A DNA stretch of 64,000 nucleotides from Vibrio astriarenae (GCF_010587385.1 NZ_CP047475.1:2480001-2544000); one strand, 5' to 3'; positions 26,920-45,369 are shown, numbered from the stretch's first letter. The notes: generated by a model from the letters alone, not told the origin. Program-made: numbers and translations.

Positions 26920-29900
26920 ATGGTAGATAGAGAGCAAAGTGCACAGGGTCTTTATACTCCCGAGTTGGAGCATGATGCCTGTGGTATCGGTTTTGTTGCT
27001 CACCTAAAAAACCGTAAATCACATGATGTAGTGACTCAAGCACTCGATATGCTTGCACGTATGGAACACCGTGGTGGTCAAGGCTGCGATCCATGCTCAG
27101 GTGATGGTGCGGGTATACTGCTGCAAAAACCACATGAATTCTTATTAGAAGAAGCCGTTAAGCTTGGTATCAAGCTGCCTTCTTTTGAGAAGTATGGCGT
27201 CGGTGTCGTTCTGTTCCCGAAAGACGAACATAAACGCGCACAGTGCCGTGACATCTTAGAACGCAACGCAAGACGCCTTGAGTTAGACGTGATTGGCTAC
27301 CGAGTTCTGCCAACAGATAACTCAATGATCGGCGCTGACCCGCTAAGCACCGAGCCGCAATTTGAACACGTTTTTGTATCAGGTGGCCCTGGTATTACCC
27401 CAGAAGAGCTAGAGCGTAAACTCTATGTACTGCGTAACTACACGGTTCGAGTATGTTTAGAAAGCGTGTCTAACATCGGTGACGACTTCTACATCAACTC
27501 AATGTCCTACAAGACGTTGGTGTATAAAGGTCAGCTAACCACAGAGCAAGTGCCTCAATACTTCCTCGATCTACAGAATCCAACGATGGTGACAGCACTC
27601 GCGCTCGTTCACTCTCGTTTCTCTACCAATACATTCCCGAAATGGCGTCTAGCACAGCCTTTCCGTTACATTGCTCACAACGGTGAAATTAACACAGTTC
27701 GCGGTAACCTGAACTGGATGAAAGCCCGTGAAGCAATCATCGAATCTGACCTGTTCACTCAGGCAGAGATCGACATGCTACTGCCTATTTGTCAGGAAGG
27801 CAGCTCAGATTCATCTAACTTCGATATGGCACTTGAGCTCCTAGTTCTCTCTGGTCGCAGCCTGCCACATGCGTTGATGATGATGATCCCTGAAGCATGG
27901 CAAGAAAACAAAAACATGGATCCAACTCGTCGTGCGTTCTATCAGTACCATGCGAACGTGATGGAACCATGGGATGGCCCGGCATCAGTCTGTTTCACCG
28001 ACGGCGTTCAAGTTGGTGCAACCCTTGACCGTAACGGTCTGCGCCCTTCTCGCTACACAGTGACCAAAGATGACTTCCTCGTGATGGCATCTGAGTCTGG
28101 TGTGGTTGAGATCGAGCCAGAAAACGTTGAGTTCCGTGGTCGTCTTCAACCAGGTCGTATCTTCGTTGCCGACCTAGAGCAAGGCCGCATCATCTCTGAT
28201 GAAGAAGTGAAAGATGGCATTGCATCAGCGCAACCCTACGAGAAATGGGTTGAAGAGAACCTACTGAGCCTGAAGAAGCTGCCAGAAGCGAGCAACGAGT
28301 TCAGCCAACCATCGCCAGAGAAGCTACTGCACAAGCAGCAAGCGTTCGGTGTGAGCTCAGAAGAGGTTAACGAAATCATCGTTCCTATGGCAAAAGACGG
28401 CAAAGAGCCACTTTCTGCAATGGGTGCCGACTGGCCGCTAGCGATTCTTTCGCACCAGTCACAACATCTATCAAACTACTTTAAGCAGCTGTTTGCTCAG
28501 GTAACTAACCCGCCAATCGACCCAATTCGTGAGCGTATGGTGATGTCTCTGAACACCTACCTAGGTAAGGATCAGAACCTATTGGCTGAGTCTCCAGAGC
28601 ACTGTCAAAAGGTAGAGCTTGAGTCACCAGTTCTGTCTAACTCTGAGCTTGAGAAGCTACGTGCTATCGATAACGAGCACCTGCAAGCGAAGACATTAGA
28701 CATCGTATTCCAAGCGAATGAAGATGAAGGCAAGCTAGAGCGCGCACTCAAGCGTATCTGTCAGTACGCAGAAGATGCAGTCGTTGATGGTTACTCAATC
28801 ATCCTGCTAACAGACCGTGCGATTAACTCTAACCACGCAGCGATTCCTGCCATGCTGGCGGTTGGCGCGGTTCACCACCACCTAATCCGTAAGGGATTGC
28901 GTGCTAAGTGTGACATCGTGGTGGAAACGGGTGATGCTCGTGAAACGCACCACTTTGCAACGCTTGTGGGCTATGGTGCGAACGCCGTGAACCCATACCT
29001 CGTCATTGAAACTATGGTAGAGCTTCAGCGCACTAAGAAACTAGACCCTGAAGCAAGCATCAAAGAGCTGTTCGACAATTACCGCAATGCTATTAACGGC
29101 GGCCTGTTGAAGATTTTCTCGAAGATGGGTATCTCAACGCTACAGTCTTACCACGGCGCACAGATCTTTGAAGCACTGGGTGTTAGCAAGTCTGTGGTTG
29201 ATAAATACTTCACGGGTACCGTTTCTCGAATCCAAGGTCTTACCATTGATGATATCGCGAAAGAAGTACTCGTCCGTCACCGTATTGGCTACCCAACACG
29301 TGAAATCCCTGTACAAGTACTTGATGTTGGTGGTGTTTACCAGTGGAAACAACGTGGTGAAAAACACCTGTTTAACCCTGAGACTATCTCGCTACTACAA
29401 GAATCGACACGTAACAAAGACTACGCTCAGTTCAAGAAGTACGCGAAAGCCGTTGATGACCAGGGCGATAACGCTGCAACGCTACGTAGCCAGCTAGATT
29501 TTGTTAAAAACCCAGCAGGCTCAATCCCGCTCGAAGAAGTTGAGCCAATCGAAAACATCCTTAAGCGTTTTGCAACAGGGGCAATGTCATTCGGTTCTAT
29601 CTCGTACGAAGCACACTCAACGCTAGCGGTAGCAATGAACCGCATCGGCGCAAAATCGAACTCTGGTGAGGGTGGTGAAGACCCAACTCGTTTCGAGCGC
29701 AAAGAGAACGGTGATTGGGAACGCTCTGCAATCAAACAGGTGGCTTCAGGCCGTTTCGGTGTAACGTCTTACTACCTAACTAACGCAGATGAGCTACAGA
29801 TCAAGATGGCTCAAGGCGCGAAACCAGGTGAAGGTGGTCAGCTACCAGGTGATAAGGTGGATGACTGGATCGGTGCAACACGTCACTCGACTCCAGGCGT

Positions 29901-31458
29901 AGGTCTAATCTCGCCACCGCCGCACCACGATATCTACTCAATCGAAGATTTGGCTCAGCTGATCTACGACTTGAAGAACGCAAACCGCGCAGGCCGCGTG
30001 AACGTGAAGCTGGTATCGGAAGCGGGTGTGGGTACCATCGCATCGGGTGTAGCAAAAGCAAAAGCTGACGTTGTACTGATCGCAGGTTTCGATGGCGGTA
30101 CAGGTGCATCACCAATGTCGTCTATTCGTCACACAGGTCTACCTTGGGAGCTGGGTCTAGCGGAAACGCACCAAACGCTACTGAAGAATGGCCTACGTAA
30201 CCGTATCGTGGTTCAGTCTGATGGTCAGATGAAGACGCCTCGTGACCTTGCAGTAGCAACGCTACTCGGTGCTGAGGAGTGGGGTGTAGCAACAGCAGCG
30301 CTCGTTGTTGAAGGCTGTATCATGATGCGTAAGTGTCATAAAAACACCTGTCCTGTGGGTATCGCAACTCAGAACAAGACACTACGTGAGCGCTTCGATG
30401 GCCGCGTAGAAGACGTCGTGACCTTCTTCCAATACATGGCAGAAGGTCTACGCGAAGTTATGGCTGAGCTTGGTTTCCGTACTATCGATGAGATGGTAGG
30501 TCAGTCGCACAAACTGAAAGTTCGTGAAGACATTACTCACTGGAAATACAAGAACCTAGACCTGTCTCCTGTGCTGCACATCGAGCAAGCACGTGAAGAT
30601 GATGGCGTGTTCAACCAAACAGAGCAAAACCACAACCTAGAAGAGGTTCTTGACCGTAAGTTGATTCAAGCAGCCATTCCTGCGCTTGAGAAGGGCGAAG
30701 CCGTGAACGCTGAGTTCCCGATCATCAATACGGACCGTTCTGCAGGTACCATGCTGTCGAACGAAATCTCAAAAGTTTACAAAGACGCTGGTCTACCACA
30801 GCCAATGAACGTGAAATTCAATGGCTCTGCAGGTCAATCATTTGGTGCTTTCCTTGCCAAAGGCGTGAAGTTCGAAGTGGAAGGCGATGCGAATGACTAC
30901 TGGGGTAAAGGCCTCTCTGGCGGTACGCTCGTGCTCTATCCTAATGCGAAGTCCACCATTGTCGCTGAAGACAATATCGTAGTCGGTAACGTCTGTTTCT
31001 ACGGTGCAACCTCAGGTGAATCCTATATCCGTGGTATGGCTGGTGAACGTTTCTGTGTTCGAAACTCTGGTGCGAAAGTGGTCGTTGAAGGTGTTGGTGA
31101 TCACGGTTGTGAGTACATGACTGGTGGTGTTGCCGTTATCCTTGGCTCTACTGGCCGCAACTTTGCAGCAGGCATGAGTGGCGGTGTCGCGTATGTTTGG
31201 GATAAGTCTGGTGATTTTGAGTCCAAGCTAAACCCTGAACTGGTTGACCTAGATCCAATCGAACAAGAAGATAGAGAATTACTACTCGACATGTTGACTA
31301 AGCATGTTGAATTCACAGGAAGTGAAGTTGCTCAGTCTTTCCTAGACAACTTTGAAGCAAGCCTTGCATCACTGGTGAAAGTTATGCCACGTGATTACAA
31401 AGCAGTGCTACAAAAGCGCAAGGCACAAGCAGAGCAAGCAGAAGTGGAGGCCGTATAA
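26920..31458 (+). CDS. gltB: Glutamate synthase large subunit, Firmicutes-like type (first copy)
   Basis: Transfers the glutamine amide to 2-oxoglutarate, giving two glutamates. The 1512-aa subunit starts [20 protein letters not shown] behind GGAAGGAT; the nucleophile is the next residue, Cys21 (CGIGF), exposed by propeptide removal. The class II amidotransferase domain, central and FMN domains ([36 protein letters not shown]), the 3Fe-4S cysteines in [13 protein letters not shown], and the C-terminal GXGXG-type beta-helix are all present. The N-terminus and inserts resemble Bacillus GltA rather than E. coli GltB. The stop overlaps the gltD start (TAATG). Confidence 0.95.
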   Translation: MVDREQSAQGLYTPELEHDACGIGFVAHLKNRKSHDVVTQALDMLARMEHRGGQGCDPCSGDGAGILLQKPHEFLLEEAVKLGIKLPSFEKYGVGVVLFPKDEHKRAQCRDILERNARRLELDVIGYRVLPTDNSMIGADPLSTEPQFEHVFVSGGPGITPEELERKLYVLRNYTVRVCLESVSNIGDDFYINSMSYKTLVYKGQLTTEQVPQYFLDLQNPTMVTALALVHSRFSTNTFPKWRLAQPFRYIAHNGEINTVRGNLNWMKAREAIIESDLFTQAEIDMLLPICQEGSSDSSNFDMALELLVLSGRSLPHALMMMIPEAWQENKNMDPTRRAFYQYHANVMEPWDGPASVCFTDGVQVGATLDRNGLRPSRYTVTKDDFLVMASESGVVEIEPENVEFRGRLQPGRIFVADLEQGRIISDEEVKDGIASAQPYEKWVEENLLSLKKLPEASNEFSQPSPEKLLHKQQAFGVSSEEVNEIIVPMAKDGKEPLSAMGADWPLAILSHQSQHLSNYFKQLFAQVTNPPIDPIRERMVMSLNTYLGKDQNLLAESPEHCQKVELESPVLSNSELEKLRAIDNEHLQAKTLDIVFQANEDEGKLERALKRICQYAEDAVVDGYSIILLTDRAINSNHAAIPAMLAVGAVHHHLIRKGLRAKCDIVVETGDARETHHFATLVGYGANAVNPYLVIETMVELQRTKKLDPEASIKELFDNYRNAINGGLLKIFSKMGISTLQSYHGAQIFEALGVSKSVVDKYFTGTVSRIQGLTIDDIAKEVLVRHRIGYPTREIPVQVLDVGGVYQWKQRGEKHLFNPETISLLQESTRNKDYAQFKKYAKAVDDQGDNAATLRSQLDFVKNPAGSIPLEEVEPIENILKRFATGAMSFGSISYEAHSTLAVAMNRIGAKSNSGEGGEDPTRFERKENGDWERSAIKQVASGRFGVTSYYLTNADELQIKMAQGAKPGEGGQLPGDKVDDWIGATRHSTPGVGLISPPPHHDIYSIEDLAQLIYDLKNANRAGRVNVKLVSEAGVGTIASGVAKAKADVVLIAGFDGGTGASPMSSIRHTGLPWELGLAETHQTLLKNGLRNRIVVQSDGQMKTPRDLAVATLLGAEEWGVATAALVVEGCIMMRKCHKNTCPVGIATQNKTLRERFDGRVEDVVTFFQYMAEGLREVMAELGFRTIDEMVGQSHKLKVREDITHWKYKNLDLSPVLHIEQAREDDGVFNQTEQNHNLEEVLDRKLIQAAIPALEKGEAVNAEFPIINTDRSAGTMLSNEISKVYKDAGLPQPMNVKFNGSAGQSFGAFLAKGVKFEVEGDANDYWGKGLSGGTLVLYPNAKSTIVAEDNIVVGNVCFYGATSGESYIRGMAGERFCVRNSGAKVVVEGVGDHGCEYMTGGVAVILGSTGRNFAAGMSGGVAYVWDKSGDFESKLNPELVDLDPIEQEDRELLLDMLTKHVEFTGSEVAQSFLDNFEASLASLVKVMPRDYKAVLQKRKAQAEQAEVEAV

Positions 31459-32927
31459 TGGGTAAGCCTACTGGATTTTTAGAACATGGTCGTGAGCTTC
31501 CGAAGAAGCTCGACCCATCTGTTCGTATCGAAAACAACAAAGAGTTTGTTCTCAACGAAGAGTTTGGTGACAAGATCAATACTCAAGCATCGCGTTGTAT
31601 GGACTGTGGTGTCCCTTTCTGTCACAGCGGTTGTCCGATTGGTAACATCATTCCTGAGTTTAACGATGCAGTGTATCGTGATAGTTGGGAAGAGGCTTGG
31701 AACATCTTAAGTTCTACCAATAACTTCCCTGAGTTCACAGGCCGTGTTTGTCCTTCTCCTTGTGAAAGTGCGTGTGTGTTGGGTATTAACCAAGACCCAA
31801 TCACTATCTGTAACATCGAGAAAACCATCGTAGAAACTGCGTACCGTGAAGGGTACGCTAAACCTAAGACACCTCGCTCGCGCACTGGTAAAACAGTGGC
31901 GATTATCGGCTCTGGCCCAGCAGGTCTTGCCGCGGCAGAGCAGCTCAATAGTGCGGGTCACTCTGTGACGGTCTTTGAGCGCGATGAAAAAGTGGGCGGT
32001 CTACTGCGCTTTGGTATCCCAGATTTCAAACTGGGTATGGATGTGATTGATCGTAAGATCAATCTCATGGCAGAAGCGGGCGTTGAATTCAAAGTGAACC
32101 AGCACGTTGGTGTTGACGTGAATGCAGCTCAGCTTCGTCAAGAGTTCGATGTCGTGCTACTGACTGGCGGTTCAACGGTTCCTCGCGATCTTCCAGTTCC
32201 AGGTCGCGAACTGCAAGGCGTCCATTTTGCGATGGAGTTCTTAGGTCAAAACAACCGCCGTGCGAACAACATGGATCTTAAGGGTGAAGAAATTCACGCT
32301 AAAGACAAACATGTTGTAGTTATCGGTGGTGGTGATACGGGTTCTGACTGTGTGGGCACGTCTAACCGTCACAAAGCAGCAAGTGTGACTCAGGTTGAGA
32401 TCATGCCGATTCCACCAGAGAAGCGTCCTGCGAATATGCCTTGGCCTCAGTATCCGATGATCATGAAAACCACCACTTCGCACGAAGAAGGTTGTGATCG
32501 TCACTGGAACATCCTGACCAAAGAGTTCATCGGCAACGATGAAGGTCAGGTAACGGGTCTACGTATCGCGGACATCGTATGGAAAGACGCTGCGCCAGGT
32601 GAGCGCCCTACTTTTGAAGAAGTGGCTAACTCTGAGCGTGTGATTCCGTGTGATATGGCCTTCTTAGCAATGGGCTTCCTACATCCAGAGCCGACGGGCG
32701 TACTTGCTCAGCTAGATATCAAGCTCGACGAGCGCGGTAATGTTGCAACCGAAGATTTTGCAACCAACCAGAAAGGTGTATTTGCCGCAGGTGATATGCG
32801 TACCGGCCAATCACTGGTTGTACGTTGTATCAATGAAGGTCGTGAATGTGCGATTGCCATTGATAGTTACCTAATGGGCAACTCAAACCTTGAAGCTAAA
32901 GCCAACTCGATGATGCTTTCAGCTTAA
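31458..32927 (+). CDS. gltD: Glutamate synthase small subunit, Firmicutes-like type (first copy)
   Basis: A flavoprotein of 489 residues passing NADPH electrons to the large subunit. The N-terminal cysteine region ([20 protein letters not shown] and CPSPCESAC) binds iron-sulfur clusters. The FAD motif [15 protein letters not shown] and the NADPH motif [12 protein letters not shown] follow, with [13 protein letters not shown] at the end. The N-terminus [15 protein letters not shown] resembles the Bacillus GltB small subunit. It is translationally coupled to the upstream large subunit and ends before a clear terminator, so the first pair forms its own operon. Confidence 0.95.
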   Translation: MGKPTGFLEHGRELPKKLDPSVRIENNKEFVLNEEFGDKINTQASRCMDCGVPFCHSGCPIGNIIPEFNDAVYRDSWEEAWNILSSTNNFPEFTGRVCPSPCESACVLGINQDPITICNIEKTIVETAYREGYAKPKTPRSRTGKTVAIIGSGPAGLAAAEQLNSAGHSVTVFERDEKVGGLLRFGIPDFKLGMDVIDRKINLMAEAGVEFKVNQHVGVDVNAAQLRQEFDVVLLTGGSTVPRDLPVPGRELQGVHFAMEFLGQNNRRANNMDLKGEEIHAKDKHVVVIGGGDTGSDCVGTSNRHKAASVTQVEIMPIPPEKRPANMPWPQYPMIMKTTTSHEEGCDRHWNILTKEFIGNDEGQVTGLRIADIVWKDAAPGERPTFEEVANSERVIPCDMAFLAMGFLHPEPTGVLAQLDIKLDERGNVATEDFATNQKGVFAAGDMRTGQSLVVRCINEGRECAIAIDSYLMGNSNLEAKANSMMLSA

Positions 32928-32953
32928 ACTATAGATTCCTTCCATTTTAATTT

Positions 32954-32980
32954 GACCAGCCAGTTGGCTGGTCTTTTTTT
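32954..32980 (+). terminator. Terminator of the first gltBD operon
   Basis: GACCAGCC-AGTT-GGCTGGTC followed by T7: a perfect 8-bp stem 27 nt after the gltD stop. Confidence 0.95.
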
Positions 32981-33245
32981 GTCTGCAATTCAATATTGAA
33001 TACATTTTGCGCCGTTCAAAATACTTGACCTCAATGGGCTCTAGATATAGGTTGTTAAATCGACAATTATTTATACAACATTTTTTTTACATACAAATTC
33101 AACACAAATGAAGGTTTATACCCTCATTTGTGTGCGCTCAGACAAGGCAGTAAACGGATTCATCTTCAACACACAATGCAATTCGTCACCGTCACATGAG
33201 CAGACCAACCCTGCATGGATGCAGGAAGCAAAGGGAGAGTTTGCA
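32981..33245. promoter_or_regulatory. Upstream region of the second gltBD operon
   Basis: A 265-bp gap after the first terminator. A TTGACC hexamer at 33025 is followed by TATAGG (15-bp spacer) or TAGGTT (17-bp spacer), a weak promoter candidate. No operator is recognised. Its presence after a strong terminator means the second gltBD pair has its own promoter. Confidence 0.4.
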
Positions 33246-39148
<5,903 letters not shown>

Positions 39149-39163
39149 AACAGGAAATGAATA

Positions 39164-39595
39164 ATGAAAAACAGTGCTCTCATTGCTGTGATGGCGTTTA
39201 CGCTAACAGCATGCAGTCAAGGAGTTGAACAGATGAGCGATCGCACAGCCAGCCCATGTGGTGATAAACCCAATTGTGTCTCAACAATCGACAACAGAGA
39301 GAAACACAGCATTGCCCCATACACTCTCAAGGCGGATACAACCATCGATGATATTGAGTCGATTGCCCTAACCTTAGCTGGAGCAAAAACGGCTGAAAAG
39401 GAAGGCAATTACTTACGTATCGAGTGCACCTCTAAAATCATGCGCTTTGTTGATGATCTTGAGTTAAAAATAGAGGGCAATAACCTTGTGGTACGCTCGG
39501 AGTCACGCACCGGTTACTCAGACTTTGGAGTTAACCGCAAGCGAGCCAATGAGCTGCGCAGTAAGCTTAAAGACGCGAACCTACTCGCACTATAG
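39164..39595 (+). CDS. DUF1499 lipoprotein
   Basis: A 143-residue protein with a lipoprotein signal ending LTACSQG (lipobox Cys at residue 17). The mature part has the DUF1499 landmarks CGDKPNCVST near the start, the central YLRIECTSKIMRFVDDLEL and SRTGYSDFGVNRKRANELR near the end. It lies 15 nt after the second gltD, so it is probably the last gene of that operon. The role is unknown; the family is widespread in marine proteobacteria and plastids. Confidence 0.88.
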   Translation: MKNSALIAVMAFTLTACSQGVEQMSDRTASPCGDKPNCVSTIDNREKHSIAPYTLKADTTIDDIESIALTLAGAKTAEKEGNYLRIECTSKIMRFVDDLELKIEGNNLVVRSESRTGYSDFGVNRKRANELRSKLKDANLLAL

Positions 39596-39623
39596 AGGCC
39601 GCTTTCTAGGGTTCGGACCAAAC

Positions 39624-39666
39624 AAAAAGCCGAAGCAATTCTACACAAGAATAGACTTCGGCTTTA
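39624..39666. terminator. Bidirectional terminator between DUF1499 gene and truB
   Basis: AAAAAGCCGAAG on the left pairs with CTTCGGCTTT on the right around a partly paired interior (AATTCT/AGAAT). It lies exactly at the junction of two conserved blocks that are normally not neighbours in Vibrio. Confidence 0.88.
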
Positions 39667-39692
39667 TTGTCATAAACTCAGCAAGCTTTTGA

Positions 39693-40643
39693 CTAAGACT
39701 CTACTTCGTCGCGAAATACAACTAGACGCTTAGGGGCCACTTTGCCATCTTTGTTTACTTCAGCAACCCCAATGAAAAGCTTCTCTTCACCGGAAGTCAT
39801 ACGCAGTGGCGTCCCTTCTGGAGCCCCAAACACCTGTACTGGCATCCCATGTTGAACTAAATCCGTGAGCTCAGCATTAAGATTGACCTCTGGCAGATCT
39901 TGAACAGCGGTATCCATTGGCATCAGCAGTGGGTCAAGCAACTCTTTCGGAGCTTTCTCTTCGCGATGTGCTTGCTCAAGCAACTCGTTCAGCTGCTCTA
40001 GGGTCACCATCTTCTCATACGGATACTTAGCAACACCCGTACGGCGTAGCATGGTTACGTGTGCACCACAGCCCAGCATCTCTCCCAGATCATCAACGAT
40101 AGTACGAATGTAAGTCCCTTTCGAGCAGTGGACTTCCATCTCTACTTCATCACCCTCAAAGCGATGTAGAATGATCTCGTAAACCGTGATTTTACGCGCT
40201 TCACGTGGTACTTCGATACCTTGACGAGCATACTCATAGAGTGGCTTACCTTGATATTTCAGTGCAGAGAACATCGATGGTACTTGATCTGATTCACCAC
40301 GGAACTGATCAATGCACGCTTCCAGTTTCTCAAGCTTGACATCCACTGGGCGAGTCTCAACCAGTTCACCATCTGAATCAGAGGTATTGGTACGCTCACC
40401 TAGCTTAGCGATCACTCGGTACCGCTTATCAGAGTCAAGAAGGAACTGAGAGAACTTGGTCGCTTCACCAAGACAGATAGGCAACATGCCCGTCGCAAGT
40501 GGGTCAAGAGCCCCTGTGTGTCCCGCTTTTTCAGCAAAGTAGATACGCTTTACTTTCTGAAGCGCATCATTTGATGAAATACCTGTTGGTTTATCTAGCA
40601 GGATAACACCGTTAATTGGACGACCTTTACGACGACGAGCCAT
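39693..40643 (-). CDS. truB: tRNA pseudouridine-55 synthase TruB
   Basis: Makes pseudouridine 55 in the T-loop of tRNAs. At 316 residues it has the catalytic Asp in [22 protein letters not shown], plus [13 protein letters not shown] [17 protein letters not shown] and a C-terminal PUA-like domain. Its ATG shares one base with the rbfA stop (TAATG). Downstream there is a terminator and a convergent gene instead of the rpsO-pnp pair that follows truB in E. coli and, as I recall, V. cholerae. Confidence 0.97.
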   Translation of the reverse strand: MARRRKGRPINGVILLDKPTGISSNDALQKVKRIYFAEKAGHTGALDPLATGMLPICLGEATKFSQFLLDSDKRYRVIAKLGERTNTSDSDGELVETRPVDVKLEKLEACIDQFRGESDQVPSMFSALKYQGKPLYEYARQGIEVPREARKITVYEIILHRFEGDEVEMEVHCSKGTYIRTIVDDLGEMLGCGAHVTMLRRTGVAKYPYEKMVTLEQLNELLEQAHREEKAPKELLDPLLMPMDTAVQDLPEVNLNAELTDLVQHGMPVQVFGAPEGTPLRMTSGEEKLFIGVAEVNKDGKVAPKRLVVFRDEVES

Positions 40644-41059
40644 TACTTCTCTTCTCCTTCAGAAGGCTGCTCATCAGAGCGACCTGCTTCTTCGAGCTTA
40701 CGCTTATCTTCGTTGACAACTTCAGTCACTAGGTTAGACATACGCATACCATCAACCAAAGTGTTGTCGTAGTAAAAGCGGACCTCTGGCGTTAGGCGCA
40801 GACGAATGCGCTTACCTAGCATCATGCGAATGTGAACTTCGTGCTCACGCAATGCCGCTAGACAAGATTCAGGTGTCTGTTCACCGACACATAGGAAGGT
40901 AACGAACACTTTTACATACGCAAGGTCACGAGATACCTCAACGTCAGAAATAGTGACCATTCCAAGGCGCGAGTCACGAACTTCGCGCTGAAGAATCATA
41001 GCAAGCTCTTTCTGTAGCTGCTGGCCTACACGCTGTGTGCGGCTAAATTCTTTTGACAT
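40643..41059 (-). CDS. rbfA: 30S ribosome-binding factor RbfA
   Basis: Small-subunit assembly factor with a KH-like fold, needed for 16S rRNA 5' maturation and cold adaptation. The 138 residues start [20 protein letters not shown] and include [25 protein letters not shown] and the [15 protein letters not shown] motif, then a charged tail. The start is downstream of AAGAG. It lies between infB and truB in the nusA operon; an unusual GC hairpin (41083-41112) sits in the gap from infB. Confidence 0.96.
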   Translation of the reverse strand: MSKEFSRTQRVGQQLQKELAMILQREVRDSRLGMVTISDVEVSRDLAYVKVFVTFLCVGEQTPESCLAALREHEVHIRMMLGKRIRLRLTPEVRFYYDNTLVDGMRMSNLVTEVVNEDKRKLEEAGRSDEQPSEGEEK

Positions 41060-41082
41060 AATATTTACTCTTATTAGCAAGA

Positions 41083-41112
41083 ATGGGGGGATGGTAAATA
41101 CCAGCCCCCCAT
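41083..41112. other. Strong hairpin in the infB-rbfA gap
   Basis: ATGGGGGG / CCCCCCAT with an inner TGGTA/TACCA segment, one mismatch and a 2-nt loop: about 13 bp in all. No T-run follows on the transcribed strand. A processing site, a stability element or a brake on rbfA translation are possible. Confidence 0.7.
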
Positions 41113-41175
41113 GGTGTATTCAACAACCCATCACTAAGTATCTCAATACAAGATAACTTTAGTCATGTTTGTCCA

Positions 41176-43860
41176 TTAGTCTAGAGTACGTTTAACTTCG
41201 ACAATCTCGAATACTTCGATTTGGTCACCAACGCGAACATCATTGTAGTTCTTAACGCCGATACCACATTCGTAGCCGTTCTTAACTTCTTGAACGTCAT
41301 CTTTAAAGCGACGTAGTGATTCTAGCTCACCTTCGTAGATAACAACGTTGTCGCGCAGTACGCGAATTGGGTTGTTACGCTTGATAACACCTTCCGTTAC
41401 CATACAACCAGCGATTGCGCCCAGTTTTGGTGACTTAAATACGTCACGTACTTCAGCAAGACCAATGATCTCTTGCTTGAATTCTGGAGCAAGCATACCG
41501 CCCATTGCTTGTTTCACTTCGTCAATCAATTGGTAAATGATTGAGTAGTAACGTAGGTCAACACTTGCAGCTTCAATCGCACGACGAGCTGATGCATCAG
41601 CACGTACGTTAAAGCCAAGGATGATAGCGTTAGATGCTTCAGCAAGTACTGCATCAGTCTCAGTGATACCACCAACACCAGAACCAACGATGTTCACTTT
41701 CACTTCGTCAGTAGATAGTTTCAGTAGTGAGTCAGCGATTGCTTCAACAGAGCCCTGTACGTCAGCTTTCAGTACGACGTTTAGCTCAGCAACTTCACCA
41801 GCAGCCATGTTAGAGAACATGTTCTCAAGTTTAGATTTCTGCTGACGAGCAAGTTTCACTTCACGGAACTTACCAGCACGGTAGTTTGCTACTTCACGAG
41901 CTTTACGCTCATCACGTACTACTGTTGCTTCATCACCTGATGCTGGAACACCAGATAGACCTAGAATCTCAACCGGGATAGATGGACCCGCTTCTGTGAT
42001 CTCTTTACCTAGTTCATCACGCATTGCACGAACACGGCCGTATTCTTGACCACAAAGAACGATGTCGCCCTTGTTTAGCGTACCAGATTGAACCAGTACT
42101 GTTGCTACTGGACCGCGACCTTTGTCTAGACGAGATTCAACAACAACACCTGAAGCCATGCCTTCAGCAACCGCTGTTAGCTCAAGTACTTCAGATTGAA
42201 GTAGGATTGCTTCTAGAAGACCGTCGATGTTTGTACCCTGTTTCGCAGAGATGTGAACGAACATGTTGTCACCGCCCCACTCCTCTGGAATAACGTCATA
42301 CTGAGCAAGTTCATTTTTAACGTTATCTGGGTTCGCATCTTCTTTATCGATCTTGTTCACAGCAACGATTAGAGGCACTTCAGCCGCTTTCGCGTGTTGG
42401 ATAGCTTCAACCGTTTGTGGCATTACGCCATCGTCTGCTGCAACCACAAGAACAACGATATCTGTCGCTTGAGCACCACGAGCACGCATTGCGGTAAACG
42501 CCGCGTGTCCAGGAGTATCAAGGAAGGTAATCATACCGTTGTCAGTTTCTACGTGGTAAGCACCGATGTGCTGTGTAATACCACCCGCTTCGCCTGAAGC
42601 AACGTGTGTACGACGGATGTAGTCAAGCGTCGATGTCTTACCGTGGTCAACGTGACCCATGATAGTCACAACTGGTGCACGTGGAGACACTTCTGCATCG
42701 TTGTCACGATCAGACAGTACAGCTTCTTCTAGCTCGTTCTCTTTACGTAGAATAACCTTGTGACCCATCTCTTCTGCGACAAGTTGAGCAGTTTCTTGGT
42801 CAATCACTTGGTTGATGGTTGCCATCGCACCCATCTTCATCATTACTTTGATAACTTCTGTTGCTTTCACTGCCATCTTGTTAGCAAGTTCAGAAACAAC
42901 AACCGTTTCACCGATAACAACGTCTTGCTTCGCTACTGTCGCTGACTTGTCAAAGCCATGCTGCATTGAAGTTGGTTTCGCTAGCTTACCTTTGTTACGG
43001 CCTTTGCCGCCACGTTGGTTGCGACCACCGCGTGGGTTGTCATCGCGAGCTGGCTTCTTCTTCTTACGACGGTTACCGCCTTCTTCTTTACGGTCTGCTG
43101 CATCTTCAGCTTCACGCGCATAAGTAGAAGTTGTCACATGGTAATCAGAGTTTTCTAGCTCTTTCTTCTTGGTCTCTTCTTCTGACCAACGAGCTTCGTT
43201 TTCTTCTGCAAGTTTACGCGCTTCTTCAACAAGCTTCGCTGCTTCTTGTTCCGCTTTACGTTGCGCTTCTTCTTCCTGACGGCGTTTTAGCTCATCAGCT
43301 TCTTTCTTCGCTTGCGTATTTGCATCCGCATTTTTTGCATTCATTTCTTTCTTGGCCTTTTCAGCTTGGGCGCGTTTTGCCTTTTCTTCAGCTTCACGTT
43401 TTGCATCCGCTTCTCGTTTCGCTTTTTCTTCGGCTTCGCGCTGTGCTTTCTCTGCAGCTTCGCGTTTGGCTTGTTCTTCAGCCTCACGTTTCGCAAGCTC
43501 TTCAGCTTCACGTTTTGCTGCTTCCTCAGCCTCACGTTTTGCATCGTCTTCGATAGTGCTGCGCTTCACGTATGTGCGCTTCTTACGCACTTCTACTTGA
43601 ACGTCCTTACTCTTGCCGCCACCTGCTGCAACACTTAGCGTGCTGCGAGTCTTACGTTGCAGCGTAAGTCGTGTTGGTTCAGATTCGCCCGACGTATCGC
43701 CGTGCTCTTTTTTCAGGTGAGAGAGAAGTTGTTGCTTCTCATCTTCCGTAACGATATCCGTGTCTGCTTTCTTCATGCCTGCATCAGCAAGTTGTTCTAC
43801 TAAGCGCTCAACTGGTGTACCAATCTCTTCGCTTAAAGCTTTAACTGTGACTTCTGTCAT
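41176..43860 (-). CDS. infB: Translation initiation factor IF-2
   Basis: GTPase that recruits initiator tRNA to the 30S subunit. The 894 residues comprise the N-terminal IF2_N fold ([20 protein letters not shown]), a long charged helix of repeated KREAEE-type heptads (about 105-220), a basic Gly/Arg linker ([15 protein letters not shown]), a second IF2_N segment, and the G domain. The G domain has [16 protein letters not shown] and NKID. The beta-barrel and C-terminal fMet-tRNA-binding domains follow, ending [26 protein letters not shown] precedes the ATG. It follows nusA by 21 nt. Internal initiation giving shorter isoforms is known in E. coli but I did not identify such a start. Confidence 0.98.
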   Translation of the reverse strand: MTEVTVKALSEEIGTPVERLVEQLADAGMKKADTDIVTEDEKQQLLSHLKKEHGDTSGESEPTRLTLQRKTRSTLSVAAGGGKSKDVQVEVRKKRTYVKRSTIEDDAKREAEEAAKREAEELAKREAEEQAKREAAEKAQREAEEKAKREADAKREAEEKAKRAQAEKAKKEMNAKNADANTQAKKEADELKRRQEEEAQRKAEQEAAKLVEEARKLAEENEARWSEEETKKKELENSDYHVTTSTYAREAEDAADRKEEGGNRRKKKKPARDDNPRGGRNQRGGKGRNKGKLAKPTSMQHGFDKSATVAKQDVVIGETVVVSELANKMAVKATEVIKVMMKMGAMATINQVIDQETAQLVAEEMGHKVILRKENELEEAVLSDRDNDAEVSPRAPVVTIMGHVDHGKTSTLDYIRRTHVASGEAGGITQHIGAYHVETDNGMITFLDTPGHAAFTAMRARGAQATDIVVLVVAADDGVMPQTVEAIQHAKAAEVPLIVAVNKIDKEDANPDNVKNELAQYDVIPEEWGGDNMFVHISAKQGTNIDGLLEAILLQSEVLELTAVAEGMASGVVVESRLDKGRGPVATVLVQSGTLNKGDIVLCGQEYGRVRAMRDELGKEITEAGPSIPVEILGLSGVPASGDEATVVRDERKAREVANYRAGKFREVKLARQQKSKLENMFSNMAAGEVAELNVVLKADVQGSVEAIADSLLKLSTDEVKVNIVGSGVGGITETDAVLAEASNAIILGFNVRADASARRAIEAASVDLRYYSIIYQLIDEVKQAMGGMLAPEFKQEIIGLAEVRDVFKSPKLGAIAGCMVTEGVIKRNNPIRVLRDNVVIYEGELESLRRFKDDVQEVKNGYECGIGVKNYNDVRVGDQIEVFEIVEVKRTLD

Positions 43861-43881
43861 ATAGCTCCCTCCTCGCTGAAA

Positions 43882-45369
43882 TTATGCTTCTTCGCCAAAC
43901 CAACAGATGTTACGCGCAGCCATAATTAGCTCGCCCGCACGCTCGTCAGTTAGGCCTTCAATACCTTCTAGATCATCAATACCTTGGTCTGCTAGGTCTT
44001 CAAGTGTTGCTACACCTTTAGCAGCAAGTTTGAATGCCATTTCACGCTCTAGACCCTCTAGGCCTAGTAGGTCTTCTGCTGGCTCTAGACCATCGAAAGA
44101 CTCTTCTTGCGCCAGAGCTAGTGTCGTTAGTGCGTCTTTGGCACGGCTACGTAGCTCCTCTACTAGACCTTCGTCAAGACCGTCAACTTCTAGTAGTTCG
44201 TTTACTGGTACGTAAGCAACTTCTTCTAGCGTTGAGAAGCCTTCTTCAACTAGCAGTTCAGCAAAGTCTTGCTCGATATCTAGGTGCTTCATGAAGTTCT
44301 CAATTGAAGCTTGAGACTCTTCTTGGTGTTTCTTCTGCAGATCTTCAACCGTCATTACGTTTAGAGTCCAGCCAGTTAGCTGAGACGCTAGACGAACGTT
44401 TTGACCAGAACGGCCAATCGCTTGCGCTAGGTTGTCTGCTTCAACAGCGATGTCCATTGAGTTTGCATCTTCATCAACGATGATAGAAGCAACGTCTGCT
44501 GGTGCCATTGCATTGATAACAAATTGTGCTGGGTTATCGTCCCAAAGAACGATATCGATACGCTCACCGCCTAGGTCACCAGAAACAGCTTGTACACGTG
44601 CACCACGCATACCTACACACGCGCCTACTGGATCAATACGCTTATCGTTGGTTTTAACCGCGATTTTTGCGCGAGAACCTGGATCACGTGCAGCACCTTT
44701 TAGTTCAATTAGCTCTTCGCCAATCTCTGGTACTTCAACACGGAATAGTTCCGCAAGCATCTCTGGCTTAGAACGAGTGATGAACAGTTGGAAACCACGA
44801 GCTTCAGGAGCAACTTTGTAAAGAAGACCACGAACACGGTCGCCCGGACGGAAGTTTTCACGAGGAAGTTGATCATCACGCAAGATAACCGCTTCAGCAT
44901 TGTTACCTAGGTCGAGGATAACCGTGTCACGGTTAACTTTCTTAACGATACCTGTTACTAGCTCACCTTCGTTGTCGATGAACTGCTCAACGATTTGAGC
45001 ACGCTCAGCTTCACGTACTTTCTGCACGATAACTTGCTTCGCTGTCTGTGTCGTAATACGGTCGAAAGTCACTGACTCGATGTCATCTTCGATGAAACCA
45101 CCCACTTCGATTGTCTCATCTTCGTAGCGTGCAGCTTCTAGAGAGATCTCGCGAGTTGGGCTTTCAACTTCTTCTACTACTTCCCAGCGACGGAAAGTTT
45201 CAAATTCACCCGTTTTACGGTCAATTTCCACACGAACTTCAATTTCGAATTCGTACTTTTTCTTAGTAGAAGTTGCTAGTGCCGTTTCAAGCGCTTCAAA
45301 AATACGCTCGCGAGGTACCGCTTTCTCGTTAGAAACCGCTTCAACTACCGCTAAAATTTCTTTGCTCAT
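43882..45369 (-). CDS. nusA: Transcription termination/antitermination factor NusA
   Basis: RNA polymerase pausing and antitermination factor. The 495 residues include the N-terminal polymerase-binding domain, an S1 domain ([17 protein letters not shown]), two KH domains ([28 protein letters not shown]) and two acidic C-terminal repeats ([17 protein letters not shown] and [17 protein letters not shown]) that bind the polymerase alpha subunit. It starts 39 nt after rimP behind AGAGG. In E. coli NusA autoregulates this operon through upstream termination, and terminator-like structures also precede rimP here. Confidence 0.98.
   Translation of the reverse strand: MSKEILAVVEAVSNEKAVPRERIFEALETALATSTKKKYEFEIEVRVEIDRKTGEFETFRRWEVVEEVESPTREISLEAARYEDETIEVGGFIEDDIESVTFDRITTQTAKQVIVQKVREAERAQIVEQFIDNEGELVTGIVKKVNRDTVILDLGNNAEAVILRDDQLPRENFRPGDRVRGLLYKVAPEARGFQLFITRSKPEMLAELFRVEVPEIGEELIELKGAARDPGSRAKIAVKTNDKRIDPVGACVGMRGARVQAVSGDLGGERIDIVLWDDNPAQFVINAMAPADVASIIVDEDANSMDIAVEADNLAQAIGRSGQNVRLASQLTGWTLNVMTVEDLQKKHQEESQASIENFMKHLDIEQDFAELLVEEGFSTLEEVAYVPVNELLEVDGLDEGLVEELRSRAKDALTTLALAQEESFDGLEPAEDLLGLEGLEREMAFKLAAKGVATLEDLADQGIDDLEGIEGLTDERAGELIMAARNICWFGEEA

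Noticed and set aside
33108..33245. 46-residue N-terminal extension of the second gltB
   Set aside because: No Shine-Dalgarno before the ATG, and mature GltB must start shortly before the catalytic Cys; GGGAG precedes the internal ATG at 33246.
43312..43638. Long plus-strand frames inside infB (Phe/Ala/Ser-rich)
   Set aside because: They are antisense shadows of the KREAEE repeat region of infB, whose low-complexity codons keep several frames open.
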